From Pseudomonadota bacterium (lineage in GTDB: Bacteria > Pseudomonadota > Alphaproteobacteria > Rhizobiales > Segnochrobactraceae), in contig JAEZMP010000080.1 of the NCBI GenBank assembly GCA_023442215.1, positions 1 to 10,569 on the forward strand: a DNA stretch of 10,569 nt, read 5' to 3'. Positions 1 through 5,582 of the stretch are shown one piece after another (the first letter of the stretch is position 1; each line of letters begins with the position of its first letter). The position numbers and the translations under genes are program-made. Below the pieces are notes generated by a model, which was given only the letters and a program-made list of their open reading frames with translations, had not been told where the DNA came from and searched no databases.

Positions 1-112
1 CCCCGGCCTTCTGCGACATCTGTTCGCCGAGACCGGCGAGCAGCAGCGGCACCCCGGCGGTGATGGCGCCGAGCACCAGCGCGGTGACGAAGGCTTCGGT
101 GAAAAGCGCCAT
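1..112 (-). CDS. BMP-family ABC importer, second permease (5' part only)
   Basis: Only the first 37 codons lie in the window; the gene continues past the left edge. Translation from the ATG at 112 begins MALFTEAFVTALVLGAITAG, a hydrophobic first membrane segment, and continues into AGLGEQMSQKAG. That last stretch is typical of the N-terminus of the second permease in nucleoside-type ABC importers (NupQ/YufQ-like, BPD_transp_2 fold), where a similar GE-x-(I/M)-x-(E/Q)-(R/K)-AG motif precedes the channel core. It starts 2 bp after the TGA of permease 1, so it is the fourth gene of the transporter operon and probably translationally coupled. With permease 1 it would form the inner-membrane channel. 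Family assignment rests on position plus this short N-terminus; substrate is unknown. Confidence 0.85.
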   Translation of the reverse strand, partial: MALFTEAFVTALVLGAITAGVPLLLAGLGEQMSQKAG

Positions 113-114
113 TG

Positions 115-1215
115 TCACGCCCCCGCCCGCTTCTGCCTGCGCTGCTGCAGGCGATCGGCCAATGCGAGCGTGACGAGCACGATGGCGGCGACGACGAGCG
201 TGAGATCGTTCGGCACGCCGAGCCGGCGGGCGGCGCTTTCGCCGCCGATGGAGAGCACCGAGAACAGGAACACGAACACGATGGCGGCCAGTCCGTTCAG
301 GCGGGCGAGGAACACGAGCGGCACCACGACGAGGCCATAGGCCGGGTTCCAGTCTGCCCGCATGTTGCCCTCGACGCCGAGCACCTGCACGGCGCCGGCG
401 AGACCGGCGAGGCCGGCCGACAGCGCGAACACGGCAACGACGAGCCGCGGCACGTCGAGCCCGGCATGGACCGCCGCCCGCGTGCTGGCGCCGGTGACCC
501 GCAGGCGGAAGCCGAACGCGGTGTGCCTGAGGACGAGGTGCACGATGACGAGCGCTGCGAGGCCGATGACGAGGCCGCTCGACACCGTGGTGCCGAACAG
601 GCGCGGCAGCCGGTCCGCCACGCCGAGCGTGCGGGTCTGGGGGACGGTGGTGGCGGGATCGAGGAACACAAGCTTGACCAGCGCATTGGCGAGCGACACG
701 CCGAGGAAGGTCATCATCAGCGTGGTGACGATCTCGTTGAGGCCCTGATAGGCCTTTAGCAGGGCCGGGGCGAGCGACCACAGCGCGCCGACCGCGAACC
801 CGAGCGCGAGCCCAAGCAGAAGCGCCGCCCACGACGGCAGCACGAGCGCGAGTGCCGGGCTCGCAGCCGCCGCCGCGGTCGCGCCGAGCAGAAACTGGCC
901 GTCGCCGCCGAGATTCCACACGCCCGACCGGAACGCGACGATCTGGCTGGCGGCGATCAGCAGCAGCGGCGCCATGTGGGTGAGGGTGCTCTGCAGGCCC
1001 GAGGGCGACAGCACGCCGCGCGCGACGACATAGCCATAGTAGGCGAGGGGATCGACGCCGAACGCCAGCAGCAGCGCGCCGGAGAGCAGGAGGGCGACGA
1101 GGACGGGGACGAGGCTCGCCGCAAGTGCGCCGGCAAGATTGCGCACGCCGCTCCAGCGACGAACCGGCGCCGCATCCTCGTCCGGCCCGCGGCCTGCCTC
1201 CTGCGGCTCGGTCAT
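115..1215 (-). CDS. BMP-family ABC importer, first permease
   Basis: Inner-membrane permease of about 366 aa with roughly eight or nine hydrophobic segments (about residues 30-53, 78-93, 104-148, 163-186, 212-229, 256-280, 293-322, 336-353). Motifs fit the nucleoside/simple-sugar permease family (COG4603, NupP/YufP-like): a VWNLGGDGQFLLGA segment (99-112), NEIVTTLMMTF (160-170), and a cytoplasmic coupling loop GFRLRVTGAST (235-245) expected to contact the ATPase. The ATG at 1215 overlaps the ATPase stop codon as ATGA. The frame stays open much further upstream (to 2832), but that part is a low-complexity Arg/Pro/Ala shadow of the ATPase gene. The GGDGQ and RADWNPAYGLVVVPLVF (286-302) segments differ somewhat from the forms I remember for NupP/YufP, which may mean a separate substrate subgroup. 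Family call is firm, substrate is not. Confidence 0.93.
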   Translation of the reverse strand: MTEPQEAGRGPDEDAAPVRRWSGVRNLAGALAASLVPVLVALLLSGALLLAFGVDPLAYYGYVVARGVLSPSGLQSTLTHMAPLLLIAASQIVAFRSGVWNLGGDGQFLLGATAAAAASPALALVLPSWAALLLGLALGFAVGALWSLAPALLKAYQGLNEIVTTLMMTFLGVSLANALVKLVFLDPATTVPQTRTLGVADRLPRLFGTTVSSGLVIGLAALVIVHLVLRHTAFGFRLRVTGASTRAAVHAGLDVPRLVVAVFALSAGLAGLAGAVQVLGVEGNMRADWNPAYGLVVVPLVFLARLNGLAAIVFVFLFSVLSIGGESAARRLGVPNDLTLVVAAIVLVTLALADRLQQRRQKRAGA

Positions 1216-2747
1216 GCCGCGATGCCGCTGACGAGGTCGCCGAGGCGCGCGCGCGCCGAACCGTCGTTCGCCACGGTGGCGACGAGCCGGCCGCGGGACA
1301 TGACGGCGATGCGGTCGCTGAGGTCGAGCAGTTCGTCGAGGTCGGTCGAGAACAGCAGAACGGCGGTGCCCCGGGCGGCCGCCTCGCGGATGCGGCGGCG
1401 GACGGCGCGGGCATTCACCACGTCGAGCCCGTTTGTGGGCTTGGCGAAGATCACGGCCCGCGCCACGCCATCGAGCTCGCGGGCGAGGATGACCTTCTGG
1501 ATGTTGCCGCCGGAAAGCCGGCCCGCGGGCGTGTCGATGGCGGGCGTGCGCACGTCGAACGCCGCGACCAGCGCGCGGGCGTGACGATCGATCTCGGCGC
1601 GGCGCTCCACGCCCCGGCGCCAGAACGGCGGCCGGCCGATGTCCTTGAGGACGAGATTGTCGGAGACGGCCATCGTCGTGACGATGCCTTCGCCGAGGCG
1701 GTCGTCGGTGACATAGCGCAGGCCGAGGGCGCGGCGGTCGTCGACGGAGAGAGCGTCGAGCGGGCGGCCATCGAGGCGGATCCGGCCGGCGGTCGCGGGC
1801 CGCTGCCCGGCGCGCGCCTCGGCGAGCTGTCGCTGGCCGTTGCCGTCGATGCCCGCGACGCCGAGGATCTCGCCTCCGGCGATGGCGAACGTGATGTCCG
1901 CGAGGGGCATCGCGGGGTCGCCGGCCGCAAGCGCCTCGATCTCCAGAACGGGCGGTGCCGCGGCCGGCGCGATGCGGCGGGGCGTCTGCGCGGCCTCCTC
2001 GGCGGCCGCTTCGCCGAACAACAGCCGCAGCGCTTCGCGGCCAACCGCCGCGCGGTCGAGCGTGGCGAGGCGCGCGGGCGCGATCTCGCCGGTCTTGCGG
2101 CCCCGGCAGAGCACGGTGATGCGGTCGCCCCAGGCCTGCGCCTCGGCGAGCTTGTGGGTGATGAAAAGGACGGCGAAGCCCTGCGCCACCAGACGGCGCA
2201 TCAGCGCGCCGAGCTCGGCGGCACCGCGCGGCGTCAGCATCGCGGTTGCCTCGTCCAGGATGACGACGCGGCCGCCGCGCATCAGGGCGCGCAGGATCTC
2301 CGCCTGCTGGCGTTCGCCGAGGGAGAGCGTGCCGGCGACCGCATCGGGATCGACGGCGATGCCGAGTTCGGCGGCCAGCGCGCCGATGCGCCGCCGCAGG
2401 CCGGCGCGGTCCGGCGGCGCCCACCAGCGCCCGCCGAGGGCGACGTTCTCGGCGACCGTCAGGCTCGGCACCAGCATGGAATGCTGGAACACCGTGCCGA
2501 TGCCGAGCGCCAGCGCGCGCCGGGGCGAGGCAAGGCGCACCGGACGGCCGGCGACGCGGACCACGCCCGCATCCGGCTGCTGCAGGCCCGACAGGATGGC
2601 CACCAGGGTGGACTTGCCGGCACCGTTCTCGCCGAGCACGACGTGGACCTCGCCCGGCATGAGGGCGAGGTCGAGCCGGTCGAGCGCCGTCACGCCCGGA
2701 AAGCGTCTGGTGATGCCTTCCAGGGAGACGAGCGCGGCGTCGGTCAC
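1212..2747 (-). CDS. BMP-family ABC importer, double-domain ATP-binding protein
   Basis: 511-aa fusion of two nucleotide-binding domains, as in sugar/nucleoside importers (COG3845, NupO/YufO-like). The N-terminal domain is complete: Walker A GENGAGKST (39-47), Q-loop Gln88, signature LSLGERQQ (141-148), Walker B VVILDE (161-166), H-loop His198. The C-terminal domain has a degenerate Walker A, GIDGNGQRQL (299-308), lacking the usual GK(S/T), but an intact LSGGN signature (411-415) and a PTNGLD region (437-442). This asymmetry is normal for the family. The GTG start at 2747 overlaps the binding-protein stop as GTGA and gives the family's usual length. An ATG 39 codons upstream lies inside the binding-protein gene and would add a non-homologous Arg-rich tail. 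It powers import through the two permeases encoded downstream. Confidence 0.95.
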   Translation of the reverse strand: MTDAALVSLEGITRRFPGVTALDRLDLALMPGEVHVVLGENGAGKSTLVAILSGLQQPDAGVVRVAGRPVRLASPRRALALGIGTVFQHSMLVPSLTVAENVALGGRWWAPPDRAGLRRRIGALAAELGIAVDPDAVAGTLSLGERQQAEILRALMRGGRVVILDEATAMLTPRGAAELGALMRRLVAQGFAVLFITHKLAEAQAWGDRITVLCRGRKTGEIAPARLATLDRAAVGREALRLLFGEAAAEEAAQTPRRIAPAAAPPVLEIEALAAGDPAMPLADITFAIAGGEILGVAGIDGNGQRQLAEARAGQRPATAGRIRLDGRPLDALSVDDRRALGLRYVTDDRLGEGIVTTMAVSDNLVLKDIGRPPFWRRGVERRAEIDRHARALVAAFDVRTPAIDTPAGRLSGGNIQKVILARELDGVARAVIFAKPTNGLDVVNARAVRRRIREAAARGTAVLLFSTDLDELLDLSDRIAVMSRGRLVATVANDGSARARLGDLVSGIAA

Positions 2748-3799
2748 TGCGCTTTCGCCGGCAGTTCGCTGACGACCTGATGCACGGCAGCGGCGTCGTA
2801 GGAGGGCGTGACCTTGATCTTGCCGTCGACAATCTGCTGGCGGATCGCCATCAGGTCGTCCCACACCTGCGGCGGGATGTGATCGGTCTTCAGCATCGCG
2901 ACGGAATTGTCGGCGAGGCCGATCTGGTAGTTGTGCGTGCCGAAGCGGTCGTTCTTCACGTCTTCGATCATCGCGGTGAAGACGGGCGTGAGATTCCAGA
3001 CCACGGAGCTGAGCAGGTTGCCCTTGTCGAGGCTCGACTTGTCGCCGATGACGTCGATGAAATAGACCTTGCCGCCGTCGACCGCCTTCGCGGTCTCGAC
3101 GGCCTGCAGCATGCCGAAGCTCGAGCCGTTGCCCTGGCCGAACACGACGTCGGCGCCGGCGGCGATGACGGCCTCGGTGACGCGCTTGCCGCCGGCGGCA
3201 TCCGAATAGGCGGCCGGGCCGATCACGGCGTAGCGGATGACGACCTTAGGGTTCTCTGCCTTTACGCCTTCCGCGAACGCCTTCGACTGCGCGTTCCAGG
3301 CCGGGGGCTCGGCGGAGACGACGATGCCGACGGTTCCGGTGCGCGTCATCTTCGCCGCGAGGCGGCCGGCGAGATAGGCGCCCTCGTGGCCGCTCAGCGT
3401 ATAGTCCGCGACCTTGCCCGGAACGGCGGCATCCGGGCGGTCGGTGATCGCGACGGGCACGCCGGTCTCGGCGCCGATCTCAGGGGCGGCGGTGTTGTAG
3501 CCGCTGGCGTGCGCGATCATCAGGTTGGCGCCGTCCTCGGCAAGCTCGCGCAGGGTCGGCCGCACGTCGCCGTAGCCGAGATTCTCCGCGACGATGACCT
3601 GCACGCCCTCCTTCGCGCCGGCAGCCCGCGCGGCGGCGATGCCCTGTTGGTTCCAGCCGAAATCCGTGCCCTGCTCCGGGGTGAGGATGGCGATCGACTT
3701 CACCTCGGCGGCGAAGGCCGGAACGCCGGCGAACGCCACGCCCGCGAGCGCGGCGAAAGCGAGGGAACGGACAACCAACTTCAGGGATCCGGTCGACAC
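2744..3799 (-). CDS. BMP-family periplasmic substrate-binding protein
   Basis: First gene of the importer operon; captures ligand in the periplasm and delivers it to the permeases. The 351-aa product has a Sec signal peptide (basic Lys7/Arg11, hydrophobic core 13-29) with a likely cut after AFA at residue 30. There is no lipobox Cys, so it should be soluble rather than a lipoprotein. The mature part begins EVKSIAILTPEQGTDFGWN and continues as a two-lobe Bmp-domain (PF02608-like) protein, with DYTLSGHEGAYLAGRLAAKM and VFGQGNGSSFGMLQAV as recognisable family segments. I prefer the GTG at 3799 because GAGGAG lies 9 nt before it and the signal peptide then starts correctly. An ATG at 3856 would place 19 extra residues ahead of the signal sequence. 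Known ligands of the family are mainly nucleosides and related compounds; which one here is unknown. Confidence 0.93.
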   Translation of the reverse strand: MSTGSLKLVVRSLAFAALAGVAFAGVPAFAAEVKSIAILTPEQGTDFGWNQQGIAAARAAGAKEGVQVIVAENLGYGDVRPTLRELAEDGANLMIAHASGYNTAAPEIGAETGVPVAITDRPDAAVPGKVADYTLSGHEGAYLAGRLAAKMTRTGTVGIVVSAEPPAWNAQSKAFAEGVKAENPKVVIRYAVIGPAAYSDAAGGKRVTEAVIAAGADVVFGQGNGSSFGMLQAVETAKAVDGGKVYFIDVIGDKSSLDKGNLLSSVVWNLTPVFTAMIEDVKNDRFGTHNYQIGLADNSVAMLKTDHIPPQVWDDLMAIRQQIVDGKIKVTPSYDAAAVHQVVSELPAKAQ

Positions 3800-3930
3800 G
3801 TCTCGGTTCTCCTCTGGCGATCCTGCGGCCGCGAAAGGCGGCGATATCGCTTGCATTGGGGGGCGGACCTTTATTTACCAAGAACGCCGGCTGATCTAGT
3901 CGTACCGGCAGAATTCGCGCCGAGGGCATC
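3800..3930. promoter_or_regulatory. Divergent intergenic region between the importer operon and the secreted-protein gene
   Basis: These 131 bp separate two divergent genes, so both promoters should lie here. An AT-richer patch (TTTATTTACCAAGAA, 3870-3884) stands out from the GC-rich surroundings and could hold a -10 element for either direction. A small inverted repeat with GCCGG/CCGGC arms (3886-3890 and 3905-3909) flanks CTGATCTAGTCGTA and might be a regulator site. I could not find a convincing -35/-10 pair or a palindrome matching a known pyrimidine regulator. Confidence 0.4.
3809..3814 (-). promoter_or_regulatory. Ribosome binding site of the binding-protein gene
   Basis: GAGGAG on the minus strand, 9 nt upstream of the GTG at 3799. 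It decides the start of the binding-protein gene against the in-frame ATG at 3856. Confidence 0.75.
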
Positions 3931-4407
3931 ATGAAAACCACACCGCAACGAGCCGTCGGGACATGGATCGCGCGCGGCGTGATCGCGATGCTCGGCCTGG
4001 TGGCGGCGCTCGGCGCGCAGGCCGACGAAAACGCACCAACGGCGAAGGGAACGGACGGTCTCGCGCCAGCGCCGGTCGCGATCGCCAACGCGACCGGGGA
4101 GGCGATTGCCTGCGGCGCGACGCTGGCACACTGGTATTCGGCTGATCTAGGCACGGCGGCGCCGGGCGGACGGATCGCGATCGCGTTCTGGGCCGATATC
4201 GCGACGGGAGAGGTCTTCCTCCTGAACGCGCGCGGCGACCGCATGCCGGTGCAGACGCTCTGGTGCGGGTTCGATGGCCGCTCATGGGAAACCCGGGCGA
4301 CCATCGCGCTCGACCGCCGGGCCGGGGAGGAGCCGAAGCCGGTCGATCTCACCTGTGCAGCCTCGGCGGGCGAAAAGGTCGCGTGTCGTCAGTCGAAAGC
4401 GAAGTGA
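3931..4407 (+). CDS. Small secreted protein with four cysteines, function unknown
   Basis: The only plus-strand gene, 158 aa. It has a Sec signal peptide: Lys2 and Arg7/Arg15, a hydrophobic core around 17-29, and a likely cut after AQA at residue 31. The mature part, about 127 aa, has four cysteines (61, 112, 142, 152), which could form two disulfides in the periplasm. The segments ATGEAIACGATLAHWYSADLG (split here at 54-60 and 61-74), FWADIATGEVFLLNARGDRMP and LWCGFDGRSWETRATI look like an ordered beta-rich domain. I recognise no catalytic motif. A GAGGG at 3922-3926 precedes the ATG at a short spacing of 4 nt. It is divergent from the importer and convergent with the acyl-CoA hydrolase gene, so it is probably its own transcription unit. 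The signal peptide and paired-looking cysteines make a real gene likely even though the role is unknown. Confidence 0.8.
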   Translation: MKTTPQRAVGTWIARGVIAMLGLVAALGAQADENAPTAKGTDGLAPAPVAIANATGEAIACGATLAHWYSADLGTAAPGGRIAIAFWADIATGEVFLLNARGDRMPVQTLWCGFDGRSWETRATIALDRRAGEEPKPVDLTCAASAGEKVACRQSKAK

Positions 4408-4493
4408 TAGATTGTAATTTTACGATAAATATCTGTTTTCAAAATCAGAAATTAAGATCGTCGGAATGATGCGACGGGCCGCCGTCTCTCGCT
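4408..4493. other. AT-rich convergent intergenic spacer
   Basis: 86 bp between two convergent genes. The first 50 bp are strikingly AT-rich for this genome (TAGATTGTAATTTTACGATA and onward), including a near-palindromic CTGTTTTCAAAATCAG (4433-4448). No open frame of note. It most likely holds transcription ends for both neighbours. Confidence 0.5.
4459..4476 (-). terminator. Possible intrinsic terminator after the acyl-CoA hydrolase gene
   Basis: Read on the minus strand, a CGTCG/CGACG stem of 5 bp with an 8-nt loop lies about 17 nt after the hydrolase stop and is followed by ATCTTAATTTCTGATTTT, a T-rich run. The stem is short, so this is tentative. A second, overlapping 5-bp stem (GACGG/CCGTC, 4473-4486) competes with it. 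Confidence 0.35.
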
Positions 4494-5543
4494 TCAGCCG
4501 TCGACCAGGGCGAACAGCGCCCGGATCGACACCGGGTCGACGTCCTCGATGCGAGCGGGCTGCCAGCGCGGGCGGCGGTCCTTGTCGACCAGCGCCGCCC
4601 GCACGCCCTCGATGAAGTCGGGCGAGCGCACGACGGTGCGGGTCAGCGTGAGTTCCATGGCGGTCGCGCCGGCGAGGTCGAGCGAGGCGCCCCGGGTGAC
4701 GGTCTCGAAGGTCACGGCGAGGCTCGTCGGCGAGAGCCCGCCCAGGCTTTCGAGCGCCGCGCTTGCGAACGGCGATGCCGACGCGGCGAGGCGTTCGATC
4801 AGGTCGGGCAGGGAGATGGCATCGCCGAACGTCTCGGCGATTTCCGCCTCAGCCGATGCGATGGGGCGCGGTTCCGGTGCCGGCGCGGAAAGCCGCGCGA
4901 CGGCGACCGTCGCCTCCTCGCCGTCGGCGAGGGCGGCTTCAAGCGTGGGCAGCCGGTCGCGGGGCACGTAGGCCCTGGCAAGACCCAGCGCCACCGCGTC
5001 GCCCGGCCCGGTGCGCGCGCCGGTCAGGCCGAGATAGAGCCCGGTTCCCTTCGCCAGCCGCGACAGGAACCACGTCGCGCCGACATCGGGGAAGAACCCG
5101 ATCAGCGTCTCCGGCATCGCCATCAGCGCGCCATCGCTGACGATGCAGTGGCTGCCGTGGACCGAGACGCCCATGCCGCCGCCCATGCAGATGCCATCGA
5201 CGAGCGCCACATAGGGCTTCGGATAGGACGCGATCCGGCGATTGAGGGCGTATTCCTCGGCGAAGAATGCCTCGATGTCGGAGAAGCGTCCGTCGAGGCT
5301 GGCGGCGCGCACCGCGCGGATGTCGCCGCCCGAACAGAACGCCTTCGGATGGTCCGAGCGCACGACGACAGCGCGCACCGCAGGATCGGCCTCGAACGCC
5401 GTGAGCGCGGCGTCGATGCCGCGGATCATCGTGAGGTCGAGGGCGTTGAGCGCGGCCGGCCGGTCGAGCGTGATCACGCCACTTGCGCCGCGAATCTCGC
5501 TGCGGATGCCGGTCGCGGCATTGGCGCTGCCGTCTTCAGCCAT
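4494..5543 (-). CDS. 3-hydroxyisobutyryl-CoA hydrolase family protein (enoyl-CoA hydratase superfamily)
   Basis: 349-aa crotonase-fold enzyme. The oxyanion-hole segments are FCSGGDIRAV (69-78) and GICMGGGMGVSVHG (117-130). The MPETLIGFFPDVGATWFL segment (143-160) carries Glu145 and Asp153, matching the catalytic Glu/Asp pair of 3-hydroxyisobutyryl-CoA hydrolases (HIBCH) rather than ordinary hydratases. The C-terminal DFIEGVRAALVDKDRRPRW segment (309-327) is also typical of HIBCH. Known chemistry is release of CoA from 3-hydroxyisobutyryl-CoA in valine breakdown; family members can also use 3-hydroxypropionyl-CoA. The ATG at 5543 is preferred because AAGGG sits 9 nt upstream, whereas the ATG at 5552 directly abuts it. 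The gene starts 39 bp after the channel gene and is likely co-transcribed. Some bacterial homologues are annotated only as enoyl-CoA hydratase/isomerase. Confidence 0.9.
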   Translation of the reverse strand: MAEDGSANAATGIRSEIRGASGVITLDRPAALNALDLTMIRGIDAALTAFEADPAVRAVVVRSDHPKAFCSGGDIRAVRAASLDGRFSDIEAFFAEEYALNRRIASYPKPYVALVDGICMGGGMGVSVHGSHCIVSDGALMAMPETLIGFFPDVGATWFLSRLAKGTGLYLGLTGARTGPGDAVALGLARAYVPRDRLPTLEAALADGEEATVAVARLSAPAPEPRPIASAEAEIAETFGDAISLPDLIERLAASASPFASAALESLGGLSPTSLAVTFETVTRGASLDLAGATAMELTLTRTVVRSPDFIEGVRAALVDKDRRPRWQPARIEDVDPVSIRALFALVDG

Positions 5544-5552
5544 GGCGATCAT

Positions 5553-5557
5553 CCCTT
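5553..5557 (-). promoter_or_regulatory. Ribosome binding site of the acyl-CoA hydrolase gene
   Basis: AAGGG on the minus strand, directly before an ATG at 5552 and 9 nt before the ATG at 5543. The spacing favours the second ATG as the true start. Confidence 0.6.
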
Positions 5558-5582
5558 CGTGCTGCGGCGATGCGGCGGCCTG

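Noticed and set aside
674..680. TTGACCA, resembling a half-site of the RutR operator (TTGACCA-N2-TGGTCAA)
   Set aside because: The second half is missing (the following bases are GCGCATTGG), and it lies inside permease 1 encoding conserved residues.
2108..2747. Degenerate Walker A in the ATPase C-terminal domain considered as a sign of decay
   Set aside because: GxDGNGQ-type P-loops lacking Lys are usual in the second domain of this ATPase family, and the first domain is intact.
1125..2780. Plus-strand open frame of 551 codons opposite the ATPase
   Set aside because: Antisense shadow with biased composition; the minus-strand gene has all ABC motifs.
1213..2832. Upstream extension of the permease 1 frame, apparently making a 905-aa fusion
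   Set aside because: The extra 539 residues are Arg/Pro/Ala-rich shadow of the ATPase gene. The permease fold and the ATGA overlap place the true start at 1215.
2780..3934. Plus-strand open frame of 384 codons opposite the binding-protein gene
   Set aside because: Antisense shadow; no domain, no signal peptide, and the minus-strand product is a clear BMP protein.
3889..4150. 11-bp direct repeat GGCTGATCTAG at 3889-3899 and 4140-4150
   Set aside because: One copy lies in coding sequence of the secreted protein; only two copies, no wider similarity, so likely chance.
3480..4352. Minus-strand open frame of 290 codons over the secreted-protein gene
   Set aside because: It overlaps the binding-protein gene out of frame, and its C-terminal half is an Arg-rich shifted reading of that gene. 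The plus-strand frame has a signal peptide and ordered composition.
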